64,000 nt of DNA from Castor canadensis (lineage: Eukaryota; Chordata; Mammalia; Rodentia; Castoridae). Both the position numbers and the translations under genes were made by a program. The stretch covers positions 44,769,638-44,833,637 of the forward strand of contig NC_133398.1 in the NCBI RefSeq assembly GCF_047511655.1, read 5' to 3'. Position 1 is the first letter of the stretch, and every line of letters starts with the position of its first letter. Below are positions 11,625 through 21,820 of this stretch, in pieces. A model generated the notes under the pieces. That model saw nothing but the letters and a program-made list of their open reading frames with translations, was not told the origin of the DNA and searched no databases.

Positions 11625-13606
11625 ATATTTGCTACATTCATTCATCAGTTGTAGCACTGCGATGAACATCAGTGTACAGGTGTCTCTATTGTATCCTAAC
11701 TTATGTTCCTTTAGATATATGCCCAGGAGCAATAACACTGGATCATATGGCAGTTCTATCTTTAGCTTTTTGAGGAATCTCCATACTGCTTTCCACAGTG
11801 GTTGTACTAATTTGCATTCCCACCAACAGTATATAAGGTTCCTTTTTCACCACATCCTCACCAGCATTTGTTGTTACTGCCCTTGAATATGGCCATTCTA
11901 ACTAGATGAAACCCGAGTGTAGTTTTGATTCCCATCTCTTTTATAACCAGGGAAATTGAACACTTTTCATGTATTTACTGGCCACTTGTACCTCTTCCTT
12001 TGAGAATTCCTCTTTGATTCATGTGCCCATTTCTTCATTGGGGTGTTAATTCTGAGTTTTCTAGTTCCTGTAGATTTTAGATATTAGTCCCTTATCAGAT
12101 GAATAGCAGGCAAAGATTTTCTCCCATTCTGTGGGCTGTCTCTTGAGTCTGGTGACTGCTTCTTTTGTTGTACAGAAGTTCTTTAGTTTGATGCAATCCC
12201 ATTTGTTCATTCTTTGTCTTAGATACTGAGCCTTTTGAGTTCTACTTAGGAAGTTATTCCTTATACCTATATGTTCCAGTGTATTTCACTCTACTTCCTG
12301 GAGTTGTTTCGAAGTTTCAGGTCTTATATTAAGGTCTTTAATCCACTTGAGATGATTTGGGTACAGGATAAAAGACAGGGATTAGTTTCAGTATTCTACA
12401 TGTGAATATCATTTTCCCAGCAATATTTGTTAAAGAAATTGCCTTTTCTCCATCATATCTTTTGAGTTCCATTGTCGAAGATAAGTTGGCTGTAGCTGCA
12501 TGGGTTTATGTCTGAGTCTTCTGTTCTAATCCATTGATCTTTCTGTCTGTTTTTGTGTCAATACCATGCTGTTTTTATTGTTATGAGCTCTGTAGTATAG
12601 TTTGAAGTCACATGTTGTGATACCTCCAGCATTGGACTTTTTGCTCAGAATTGCTTTAGCTATTCGAGGTCTTTTTTGTTTCTATATGTATTTCAGAATT
12701 TATTTTTCTATTTCTGTACAGAATGTCCTTGGAATTTTGGTAAGGATTGCATTAAACATGTATATTGCTTTTGGTCATTGCTTTATGGCCATTTTCACAA
12801 TGTTGATTCCACCAATCTAAGAGTGTGGGAGATCTTTCACAATGGAGTATTATTCGGTCATAAGGAATAATGACATGTAGTTTGAAGGTAAATGTATTCA
12901 ATAAGAGGACATCATGGTAAGTGAAGTAATCCAGGCTCAGACAGACAAAGGTCACATGTTTTCTCTCATATGTGGAAGATCAATTCAAAAGATAAACATA
13001 TACACAAGAACAAGCATGATCATATACAAACTCATAGGTAGAACATGTTTTTAATAGTAGTACTACTCTATGGAACCTGGGGAAAGAAGAAAAAGAAAAG
13101 AGAATGATAGAGCATCAGTAATATTGGAAAACACAACATCTGTGAAGGTAAAGGAGATAAGGATATATATAGAAAACTATTGAAAAACGGGATGTGGGAG
13201 GTAAAGGGAAGTTGTAAAGAAGAATAATGTAAGGGGTGGAATGGACCAAAGTAAAGTATACCCACAGTGAGGATCCATTGAGAAACCCCTTTGAACATCA
13301 ACTTAAATATTAATAATTAAAGACATGACTGTAAAATAGGTATAGTGTCGGGCGGGGGGGAGTACTAGTGGGAGGAGAGAGGGTGAAAAAAAGGAGATTA
13401 AGGTGAGGGTATATGGTTGATGGACTTCATGTACTTACATGAAATAGAACAAAGAAACCTCTTGCAATTGCTTCAAGTGGGGAGGGGAGAGGGTTGTGGA
13501 AGAGAGATGATGGGGGTAATCCAACCAATGTACAATATATGCCTAATCAGAACTGTCACTATGACTCCCCCTCCCATATAATGAATACATCCTAATAAAA
13601 AAATTT
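11625..13606. mobile_element. L1 with 5' inversion (twin-primed), overall plus strand
   Basis: 11625-12835 is L1 ORF2 in antisense. From 12836 the sequence is sense L1, from tggagtattattcggtcata through the 3' UTR to an A-rich end near 13606. The antisense left end and the sense start meet at nearly the same point of the L1 (just before the 'tggaatattatt' site), as expected for inversion during reverse transcription. Confidence 0.8.
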
Positions 13607-13662
13607 TGCCTAGCAAGCACAAAGCCTTGAGTTCAAACCCCAGTGCCACCAAAAAAAAAAGA
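13607..13662 (+). mobile_element. ID-like SINE 3' fragment
   Basis: cctagcaagcacaaagcctt, then gagttcaaaccccagtgcc and an A tail: the right half of the ID-like SINE, directly after the L1 tail. Confidence 0.65.
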
Positions 13663-13829
13663 CACAAAAAATTTATAATAAAAAAGAAACAAAAATAAAA
13701 CAACAACAACAACAAAAAGTGGTTGTTGGCTGCAGATTTGCCCCAAACTAAAAATGTAGCCTTGGGCAAATCTCTTTTCCCTGCCTTCTAAATATCTTCA
13801 TCTCTAACCGAGGAACTGGGAATAGATTT

Positions 13830-14095
13830 ATTTAACAATCAGCAATTGAGCATCTAACATATGGTAATAGTGTCCAACCTTATAGAGCAACTACATGGGG
13901 GCAGGTATTAGGGTAAATACTTTCCAGGGATCATCTCACTTAAACCTCAAATCAATCCCATTTTCAAGAGGAAGAAATTGAGGCTGATTCACCCAAGATT
14001 ACAAAGTGGTTAAGGCAAAATTTAAGTCTAGGTTAGCTTAAGTCCAAAGTTATGCCTTTAAACTCTTCATTGTGTCACTATGATAATCTGTAATA
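13830..14095 (-). mobile_element. MIR SINE, minus strand
   Basis: It contains cattttcaagaggaagaaat tgaggctgattcacccaag and aagtggttaaggca, the reverse complement of the MIR core and tRNA-like half. Confidence 0.6.
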
Positions 14096-14241
14096 ACTTC
14101 TATTAGATCTATCAATATTAGATGATCATTATTTACTCTAAAAATGTGAAGTGTAAATATAAAGAGTTTGGTTTTTGGATTACTAGTGGAAGTTAAGGGT
14201 GCACAATAGCTTATTTTTTTTCTAGTTAAGGGTGCACAATG

Positions 14242-14489
14242 AAAAGGTCAGTTAGAGATGAATCAACTTGGGATGTAACACATTTGTACATGGAAGCAAT
14301 GCTAGGAATCTCTCCATATAGCTATCCTATCTCAACTAGCAAAAACACTTTGTCTTTCTTATTATTGCTTATACTTTCTCTGCCTGGAAGGGGGGGGAGG
14401 GAAGTAGGGGGGAGAAATGGCCCAAACAATGTATGCACATATGAATAAACTAATAAAAGATCAGCTCGAAACATTAAAAAAAAAAAGGG
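14242..14489 (+). mobile_element. short L1 3' tail insertion with target-site duplication
   Basis: The L1 3' UTR (gagatgaatcaacttgggat, G-rich tract, atgtatgcacatatgaataa) and an A tail are flanked by ggtgcacaatg at 14231-14241 and 14490-14500. About 250 bases, strongly 5'-truncated. Confidence 0.85.
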
Positions 14490-14756
14490 GGTGCACAATG
14501 GAATGAGTCATTGGTTCGAACTGGAAAAAATCAGGAAGGCAGCAGATGGCTCTAGTTAATAAAATTTCCTTACACGAAACTGAAAGTTAAGGGAATTTGA
14601 GGATGAATGAAATAGGTGAGCAATAACAGAGCAGTCAGCATTCATGGATCTGCAAAAGCAAAAGGAAAATGCAATAGAGAGAAGTCTTGAAAGCCAACAG
14701 GAACAAGATTGTAAAATGGAGGCCTCATGATAATGACCCTAGATAGTAGAAAATGG

Positions 14757-14966
14757 GAAGTACCAGGTCCCCGTAGCTCACGACTGTAATCCTAGCTACT
14801 AAGGAGGCAGAGATCAGAAGGATCTGGGTAAATAGCTCCCAAGACCCTATCTTTAAAATACCCAACCCAAAAAAGGCTAGCAGAGTGGCTCAAGAGGTAG
14901 AAAACTGCCTAACCAGTGAAGATCCTGAGTTAAAACCCAAGTGCCCACAAAAAAATAAAAGAAAAG
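14757..14966 (+). mobile_element. composite B1-like/ID-like SINE, plus strand
   Basis: A 7SL-like half (gactgtaatcctagctacta, aggaggcagagatcag) runs into an ID-like half (ggctagcagagtggctcaag) and an A tail. Confidence 0.8.
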
Positions 14967-15189
14967 AAAATGGGAAGCAACTAAAAGCTGAAGAACATGA
15001 AAGTGAAATAATAATTATCCTTTGGTTTGGAGTTTATTGGTTTGCTTTGTTTTGTTTGCAATAAAAATAATTTGCAAGGTTACCAAATATAAAATAAACA
15101 TATAAAACTAGCATTGCTGAATTTCAGCCACAATTAGAAAATGTTATCTTCAGAAGAAACGATTTTTAGTAACACATTAAAATATCACT

Positions 15190-15386
15190 TGGAGCCAGGC
15201 ACCAGTGGCTCATACCTGTAATACTAGTTACTCAGGAGGCAGAGATCAGGAGGATCGAGATTTGAACGCAGCCCAGGTGAATAGTTCACAAGACCCTATC
15301 TCAAAAAACCCAAAATAAAAAAAGGGCTGGTGGAGTAGCTCTAGGTATGGGCCTTGAGTTCAAGCCGCAGTACCACAAAAAAATAT
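15190..15386 (+). mobile_element. composite B1-like/ID-like SINE, plus strand
   Basis: The left half has gccaggcaccagtggctcat, cctgtaatactagttactca and ctcaaaaaaccc. The right half is gggctggtggagtagctcta through gagttcaagccgcagtacc, with an A tail. Confidence 0.85.
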
Positions 15387-15812
15387 ACCAAACTTGGAGC
15401 TACTCCAGTGGCTCAGGCCAAAAAAAAACAAGAACTTGAAAGAATCTCACAAAATTTGTGAAGTAACTTTTCAAAGAAAATTATAAAACCTAATTAATGG
15501 TAATAGGAAAAGTTATAAGTAGAGAGCTCCACCATGCTCATAATGGAAAAACAACAAAATGGATCCATATATCCAATGCAACTCCAATAAGAATATCACA
15601 AGTTACTTGTGAAAGTTTGCAAAGAGTACTTATATCCATATGGAAGAGAAAGGGCCAAATTTGCCAAAATAATTTTAAAGTAGAGAAAGGGTAGATGTCA
15701 AATCCCAGCAGATGTCAAAATATTTCAAAAACTAAATGATTTTAAATTGGCCCAGAGATATTAGTTGTGCTTATTTTCTATTTCTTTATTGAGATAAACA
15801 AACAGGAGGGAG

Positions 15813-15887
15813 AAGGTTGGGGTATAGTTAGCAAGCCATCCTAGCAAGCACAAGGCCCTGAGTTCAAACACCAGTACCACCAAAAAC
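15813..15887 (+). mobile_element. ID-like SINE, internally shortened
   Basis: ggttggggtatagttagcaa followed by cctagcaagcacaaggccct and gagttcaaacaccagtacca. Part of the A-box side is missing. Confidence 0.65.
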
Positions 15888-15992
15888 AAGAAAGGAAGTA
15901 GGGAAGGAAAGAGGGAGGGAGAAAGAAAGAAAGAAGGGGGGAAGGAAGGAAGGAAGAATAGGGAGCAGGGAAGAGGGGAGATAGGAACAGGG
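15888..15992. repeat. purine-rich (GGAA/GAAA)n tract
   Basis: About 100 bases almost wholly A and G on the + strand, with gaaa and ggaa units, starting at the A tail of the preceding SINE. Confidence 0.8.
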
Positions 15993-17569
15993 ATAAATTA
16001 ATGACAAAAGAGATGTAAGCTCCCCCACAGCTCTCTTGCCTACTGAGTGACAGAGTGACCCTGAGTCACTGATCCTGGGTGACCCTGAGAGACAGAGTGA
16101 CCCTAACTCTTAAATACAGGCAAACTATTTTCAAAAAATGCAGTTGCTTCATGGGAGCCTGATCTAAAGATAACTAATACTTCTGAGTAACTGGAGCAAA
16201 GTTTCAATCAGTTATCTGGCATTTGCAAATCACCGGATGTGCTAAAAAGCAAAGGAACCAACGGATAAGATTGTAAGCATATAGCCTTACGTCTCAAATA
16301 ATGTGTTCAAATAGCGTGTGACAAAGTTGAGAAGCAGTTATTTCATACCACACAGGAAATAACTAAAGAATCTACTTACAAAGCACCACACACCAGTGAG
16401 TACAATAAAGTACAAATATAAGTGCAAAAATGTTGAGAGTTGCAAAGAGAGGGGAAAGGTTGGCAGAATCACAGGAAGACTCTCTGAGTTGTATTGGGGA
16501 AGTGTGTGGCTGGAAGAGAGTCGTTGTTGAGAGTCTGTCTCCTCTGCACAGGTTGTCTGTGACTCAGGGGTACAGGATAGCACCAATACCATCAGTGCGC
16601 ACTGTTGATTGCATCTAAAGCTCATCAAATTACGACCAGCCTATCAATGTACAAGTGCAAATCCTCTCTTTCTTTAAAGGAATTACAGTTTCAAAATCTC
16701 TCCTCCTTTCTGAGTGACCTTGTCTAAGACTTAGGAAAGTGATGATTTTGTTTTCCTAATCCCTGTTCTCTTTCATAGTGTGTATTTTATGACGTGCAAT
16801 GGACTAGGTAACCATCCTGCCCTCTGGGATTCCAGTTTGGACTGTATGTCATTCACAAGTGATGCTTGGAAGGTACAGAGCACCAACATAGAAGAAACAG
16901 GGGCTACGCTGACTGAGAAGTATATCGGCTTATTGTTTATAGAATCATGACTCCCAGGAGGAGCTGAAAGTAAATATACATATTGGATTCTAATGACATT
17001 CTCTTACAGGGGTGCTGCTGACATTGTGAATTGTTGGAACTGCAAAGTGTTGGCTCCTGGCAATATACGTCATTATGTCACACTGGCTTACAGAATTAAT
17101 TACCTTTTTATAGTCAGGAACCAAGATACACCTCAGTTGGGTGTTGGTTCATTCATATTCCAACCAAAAGGCAATGTACCGTAAGTGCATATTGATAAGT
17201 CTGCAATGATTAAGCCACATAAAAGAAATGAATTGAAACGCACTGTGGTTTATATGGCAGTATTCCTCATCCATGTCCGACATGAGATCATTCACATGCT
17301 AGTCACAATTAAATCTAATTTGCTGTAATCTTGGTAAATGGGAGCTAATCAACAAGTTTTCGGCTCCAGCTCTGCAGCAGCACATACCACATTTCTGAAA
17401 TATATTAATAGAGAAGATGAAGAAAAGGCTTCCTGAGAACTTGTATTTGTGATGCAGTAGGAAGGTTCTTTGGATTCTGATATAGTATGAATTAGAATTG
17501 TAATTCATTTTATAGTTTAAAAGGCTTATAAGTCATTTCTTATTGCTTCTATTATCCTGAGTAGTTACT
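15993..17569. other. intergenic, no gene seen
   Basis: AT-rich. A small repeated word gacagagtgaccct occurs at about 16049 and 16091. Overlapping short frames at 16338-16628 (-) and 16993-17184 (+) carry no domain that I recognise. Confidence 0.5.
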
Positions 17570-17574
17570 AACAT

Positions 17575-17699
17575 TGAGATTAGAGTCATCACTTCTTCAA
17601 TGTACTGATCCTAGCTTGCACATAAGCCTCACAACCCTGTGAGAAATTATTGTGCATGCCATTTTGCAGGTGAGAAAACTGAGGCAAAGAGAAGCTAAG
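17575..17699 (-). mobile_element. MIR SINE, minus strand
   Basis: cattttgcaggtgagaaaac then tgaggcaaagagaagctaag is the reverse complement of the MIR core; cut off by the next SINE. Confidence 0.6.
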
Positions 17700-17788
17700 A
17701 GGGTTGGAGATGTGGCTCAAGTGGCAGAGTGCCTGCCTAGCAAGACTGAGGCCCTGAGTTCAAATCCCAGGACTGTCAAAAAAAAATC
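17700..17788 (+). mobile_element. ID-like SINE, plus strand
   Basis: Full-length monomer: gggttggagatgtggctcaa, gtggcagagtgcctgcctag, gagttcaaatcccagg and an A run. Confidence 0.85.
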
Positions 17789-18759
17789 CTAAAGAGAAGC
17801 CCAAATTTTCATAATTAATCAAAAGCAAAGACAATACTCATACCAGCTCTGATCTCAAAACCCAATCTCTTAACCTGCTTTCCTATTCCCCTAGTTGGAG
17901 AGCCTTTTTTGTGTGATTATTACTCACATGTGGATAGTTCAAAAATTCTATAGAGCGTTTTTAAGGGTGTTATTTTGGTTGGAAATGGGAGTCTGTGGAT
18001 CTTGTTTGAAGAGATATTTCTATATATAAAGAAGTCTTGCTAACTTACGTTCAATTAGATGCTAGTTATTTGGGGTGGTTTGTTGGGGAAGTTGAAGGGT
18101 AAGAGTTAAAGATCTTCCAAGCCAATCTTTGGTGAGGCTAATATGGATCATACTACTAAAGACTTAACACAATTTTTTCTTTGGTTTGCTGAAGAAAGGA
18201 TGTGTGTTAGAATATTTGTTCTCCTATTTTGCACCTTCAAGAAACACAAATATTATGGACCACCATACTACATTATAACTATTGGTTCCCCCTGATTTTT
18301 AAATTTTCACTCCAGTCCAATGAAGTCATACAATTCGCTGTACTACTACATCAGTGACTAAATAATCAATTAGATGCGCAGGATGGGATTCACACCCATT
18401 GATCCACACAAAACATCATGCAAAATACTAAGTTTTATATGATAACTTGCATCTTATTTCTTATGGTCATGTATAATTTTAGGTCTTGTGGTGTGTTTCA
18501 TTACTTTTCTGTTATGAAATAGTTGTTCTAAGGTTCACATTGCACAAAGCCAGAAACCTGATGGACACAATGAAAATTATTTTGTTTGTTGGTAAAATTT
18601 TGAAGTAAAACCATTTTAGGAGCTGTATTCTTCCTCAGGCATGTATTCCAGGTTCCAATCTTACTCTGAAGTGGAGGTGTTAGTATTAACTACCTCAGGT
18701 ATTACCTGAGATGGGCTATCATCAACCTGGTTTACTTTGGACCAAACTGATGTCCTCAG
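17789..18759. other. intergenic, no gene seen
   Basis: AT-rich; no recognisable element. Confidence 0.5.
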
Positions 18760-18912
18760 CTCCCAGTGGTCCTGAAATTGCACAAAACTGACCTAAATCA
18801 ACTAAGCAGGAGAGCCTGCGTAAATAATTTACTCTCTAAACTCCAATTATCTCCTCTGTAAAATGGAGATGATAATATCAATATCCTAAAGATGTCAACA
18901 GGATTAGGTGTA
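18760..18912 (+). mobile_element. MIR SINE, plus strand
   Basis: actccaattatctcctctgt then aaaatggagatgataatatc follows the MIR core (cctcatctgtaaaatggggataataatag). Confidence 0.55.
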
Positions 18913-18924
18913 ATACTTTTTTAT

Positions 18925-19205
18925 GGTGTGTAAAGTGTACAACATGACGTTTTGATATATTGATTACCACAGTCAAGCAAATTATCTGTGTGTGATACTA
19001 CCTAACTTCTACTTCCTTGACAAATTTCCAGAACAGAACATAATATTAATTATAGTCCGCATGCTGTAGACTTGTTTGTCTGATGTAACTGCAAATTCCT
19101 ACCCTTTGACCTACAGCTCCCCATCCCCCACCGCCAGCCTCCCATTCACCATTCTACCGTTTCTACGAATTCGAATTTCGATTCCACGTACAAATGAATC
19201 TATAT
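18925..19205 (+). mobile_element. ancient L1 3'-region fragment, plus strand
   Basis: gttttgatatattgattacc, ttaattatagtccgcatgct, ccctttgacctacagctccc, ccatcccccaccgccagcct and ccaccattctac-like words follow the order of an old mammalian L1 3' UTR. Confidence 0.55.
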
Positions 19206-19739
19206 GAACTGAGGGGCATGGTACAAAAGAGTAATTATCTGGTTAATAAGCATAAAACAGTGTGTAAAGGTCTATTTCCGCGGAGGGTGTAGACTCATGA
19301 GAAGCATTTTGTGTATTTATTCTTCCCTTCTGTGAATGATAAAAACGCGTTTTACGATTTTTAACGTTGAAAAATGTCAAGTGCTACAAATATGTAATGA
19401 AAAAATTGTAATATACACATTTACAAGAATATCATAAAGCACATCAAACGTAGTGGTACATTTTTTTTCCAAGGATTAAAACATCACACACATTGTGCAA
19501 TTAGCAAAAATGACGTTTACAAAAACTGCGGTGACGCGGAGGGATGGAGAGGGGGGATTACATCATTGAGCTTGGAGAGGAGTTACAACAGTAACTCCTA
19601 AATTAAAAATAAATTCATTCGTTCATCAAATAATTGTTGAGCACCCACTACCTTACCTGCAAGCAAAAGCAAAACTATTTTAAAATATTTATTCCTTTTT
19701 TGGTGCCAGCTTGTTTTCCGATTACTGACAGCACCACCT
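19206..19739. other. upstream flank of the promoter, no gene seen
   Basis: AT-rich but with scattered CpGs that rise toward the island. This may be distal promoter sequence. No coding signal. Confidence 0.5.
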
Positions 19740-19924
19740 AGGTAAGTAGGCGCACGCAGCAAAGACGTTTTTTCAGACCTGCAAGTCCTCCCGCCGCCCG
19801 CTCCGCCCCTTTCACTGGCCTCGTGCGCCAATGTCATCGCTAAGTGAAAACGTCTGGACGCAACCTACGATGCCCCGTCAGGAAATGAAGGTGCGTAACG
19901 CACGCAGTAACAAGTTCCGCCCAC

Positions 19925-19972
19925 ATGAAAGATGGCGATCGGAGCGTCAGCCGCCCGGGTTTTCACCTCTAA
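19925..19972 (+). CDS. second short upstream ORF in exon 1a (15 codons)
   Basis: ATG at 19925 opens a 15-codon frame ending in TAA at 19970-19972, wholly inside exon 1a and out of frame with the uORF at 19932. C at -3 and A at +4 make a weak start context. It may be bypassed. It is included because it overlaps the stronger uORF and would compete for scanning ribosomes. Confidence 0.3.
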   Translation: MKDGDRSVSRPGFHL

Positions 19973-20004
19973 AGGGCGGAGGTCAGGAGGTGTGCGTCTA
20001 GGAG
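19932..20004 (+). CDS. upstream ORF, first part in exon 1a (completed in exon 2, stop 27327-27329)
   Basis: An ATG at 19932 has A at -3 and G at +4, a strong initiation context. The frame stays open to the exon 1a donor. After splicing to 27307 it continues through Gly-Ile-Ser-Gly-Ala-Phe-Glu to TAA at 27327-27329, giving about 31 codons. From memory the human exon 1a/exon 2 junction has a comparable in-frame ATG ending in the same residues. It probably restrains translation of exon 1a transcripts. Whether the peptide itself matters is unknown. Confidence 0.5.
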
Positions 20005-20144
20005 GTGCGTATTTTCTGTTTCTCCGCCCTTCGCGCCCTCCACTTGTTCGCTAAGCGTGAGCAAGAAAAGACCGGAGAAAGATGAACCCAAGGCTGGAAA
20101 CCAACGCGGCGGCGAGGCGCCTCGGGAACAACCGGGATGAGCGA

Positions 20145-20193
20145 GGGGCGGGGCAGGGGGCGGGGTCAGGGGCGGGACCGGGGCGGGGCGGGC
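20145..20193 (+). promoter_or_regulatory. GC-box cluster at the position of the human GGGGCC repeat
   Basis: Between exon 1a and exon 1b, where human has GGGGCC units, there is a run of GGGGCGGGG-like boxes broken by a, t and acc. I find no intact GGGGCC hexamer. Several Sp1-type GGGCGG sites are present, and closely spaced runs of three to five G could form a G-quadruplex on the + strand. The flanks align with human (ggctgcggttgcgg follows directly), so the locus is orthologous. Confidence 0.75.
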
Positions 20194-20250
20194 TGCGGTT
20201 GCGGTCCCTGCGCCCGCGGCGGTGGCGGAGGCGCTGGCGGCGACGAGTGG
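20185..20250 (+). other. C9orf72: C9orf72 noncoding exon 1b
   Basis: The segment with ctgcggttgcggtccctg, then cgcccgcggcgg, then cgacgagtgg is followed by a consensus donor gtgagt at 20251. It matches human exon 1b, whose donor lies in the same GAGTGG|GTGAGTGAGGAG context. The 5' boundary is approximate. There is no ATG in this exon, so transcripts starting here avoid the exon 1a upstream ORFs. Confidence 0.75.
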
Positions 20251-20738
20251 GTGAGTGAGGAGCCGGCGGGCCAGCGGGCGGATGTTTGGGGTCAGACTGC
20301 AGGGACGCCGCCGGGGTGGCAGCGGGGTTTGTCCTCGGGGCTCCACTCGTTCTCTCGCTAACCCCTCTCTTCCGTGACCAAAGCCGCCATCGGGTTTTCC
20401 AGCCTGGCGAGCAGTGGAGTTGCCCGCATCTGGGGCCCGGGCTCCGGCAGGGCTGGGGATCAGTCAGGCCTGTTTCCCGCTTGCTTTTCGCCCGCATTCC
20501 CCGGCCCAGCTCCTTCCTGGGGACCCATGGGGAGCCCGCCGCGAGCGCCGCCACAGCGAGCTGGCGAGGACCAGCCTGAGGCGCCCGGGGGCCTGCCCTG
20601 GCCGGGGCGCCCGAGGCGGCGGCGCGGACCTTCTGCCAGGGTCCCGGCGCGGGTGGGATGCGGCGGGGAAAGGCGAAGTTTGTAAGAAGTGCTCGTGGCT
20701 CCTAGCTCTGCAGCCGGGCCAGGCGGGGCGGACTCGCC

Positions 20739-20905
20739 TTCTGTGGGACATGACCCGGTTGCTTCACTGCCTGAGATTGCACACACTTAGCAAAGGAAGT
20801 GACCATTGCGAGTTGGGCATCATTTTCCTGATGGCAATCAGTTGCAGAAAGAAGTGCACTGATTGCATGTCTGTGTCTGCACGGGGTCTGTCTGGTTTCG
20901 GTGAG
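20739..20905 (+). promoter_or_regulatory. conserved noncoding block in intron 1 downstream of exon 1b
   Basis: The stretch from ctgtgggacatgaccc to gggtctgtctgg matches the human sequence several hundred bases downstream of exon 1b as I recall it (gggacatgacc.ggttgcttca, aaaggaagtgac, gatgg.aatcagttgcaga, agaagtgcactgatt). It lies outside any exon and outside repeats. The conservation suggests a transcriptional regulatory role. That is inference. Confidence 0.5.
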
Positions 20906-20960
20906 CTCCGCCGCGTCTTGTATTCAGGGAAAGGAGGGAAGTCCTTTCACGCGCCTGGAC

Positions 20961-21229
20961 TTCGTTAGGCTCTAGGGGAGCTGCACGTCCCCTGTGGCAG
21001 GGGGATAAATTCCTGTTCATACTGTTCCCATCCATCACCAGTGATGGAAAGTAAGGCTCACAGTCTGTCTGACATTACTCTTTACTTTGTACAAAAGCTT
21101 CAAAGCAGGACGGGAAGATAATGTTAGGATCCATAACCAGCTTTGGAAAACTTTTAACAGAATGTCAGAACATCACAGAAAAAAGACTATAATATATGGG
21201 CTATTAATAATACAGAATCAGAATATTTG
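20961..21229. other. intron 1, no feature seen
   Basis: Transition from the CpG island to AT-rich intron. Nothing recognisable. Confidence 0.5.
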
Positions 21230-21820
21230 AAATACTGTGGCCCCGACTCACTTATCTTCAGGGGATATGTAAGACCACCCCAGAGAAGTCTGAAACCACA
21301 GATAGTACCTATATATGCTGTGAACCCTAAGTATGCCATCAATTTTCCTTTACATACACATTGGTGATAAATTTGAAGTTATAAGTTAGGCATAATAAGA
21401 GATTACTGCCCACAACTAATAATAAAATAGGACAATTGCAACGAGATGCTGAAATAAAAGTTAGGTGAGCTTTGTCTCAAAATGTCTTACTGTATTTTCA
21501 CCTTTGTTAAGTAAAATAAGGGTTACTTGACCACAAGAATTTTGATACCTGGGCAGTTGGATCTCATAACCAAGAGGACTGCCCAAGTGACTAATGGGTG
21601 GGAAGTGGATATAGCATGCACATCGTGGACAAAAGGATGCTTCACACTCATGGAGCAGACAGCGTGAGAGTTCATCACACTACTCACAATGGTGTGCTAT
21701 TTAAAACTCATGAATTCTTCTCTTCTGGAAGTTTGTATTTAATATTTTGGACCGAGGTTCACCACAGGTACTTGAAACTGCAGAGAGTAAAACTGTGAAT
21801 AAGGGGGGACTATGGTATGA
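21230..21820 (+). mobile_element. Tigger-like DNA transposon, non-autonomous, about 590 bases
   Basis: The left end (actgtggccccgactcactt) and right end (ataaggggggactatggtat) are imperfect inverted repeats of the pogo/Tigger type. The words agtctgaaaccacagatagt and actaataataaaataggaca are typical of Tigger-derived MITEs. No transposase frame. Confidence 0.7.

Larger units (their letters stand above)
19858..20004 (+). other. C9orf72: C9orf72 noncoding exon 1a (short donor; alternative donor at 20057)
   Basis: The block from acgcaacctacga onward aligns by eye with human exon 1a (start of the human transcript, the AAGTTCCGCCCAC block, the TTTAGGAG end). The donor placed at 20005 (gtgcgt, after tctaggag) corresponds to the human c.-45 junction. 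The exon 2 leader is 44 bases here too, which fits that numbering. A second plausible donor, gtgagc at 20057, matches the longer exon 1a. The exact transcription start cannot be read from sequence and is set by homology. The exon carries an upstream ATG in a strong context at 19932. Confidence 0.8.
19740..20960. promoter_or_regulatory. C9orf72: CpG island and promoter region of C9orf72
   Basis: CpG density jumps from near zero in the AT-rich flanks to very high here, peaking at 20100-20700. The region holds exon 1a, the GC-box cluster and exon 1b. There is no clear TATA box, as expected of a housekeeping CpG-island promoter. GC boxes of the CCGCCC/GGGCGG type occur near 19801 (ctccgcccct), 19916 (ttccgccc), 20146, 20158, 20171, 20180 and 20185. 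Long open frames on both strands are a by-product of high GC and are not genes. Confidence 0.9.

Noticed and set aside
16993..17184. 63-codon frame with two Cys and a hydrophobic end
   Set aside because: No splice sites, promoter, domain or homology that I recognise; length is within chance.
20051..20968. Long overlapping open frames on both strands in the CpG island (up to 184 codons)
   Set aside because: High GC removes stop codons. The frames overlap exon 1a/1b and each other, are rich in Gly/Arg/Pro/Ala, and show no domain or conserved start.
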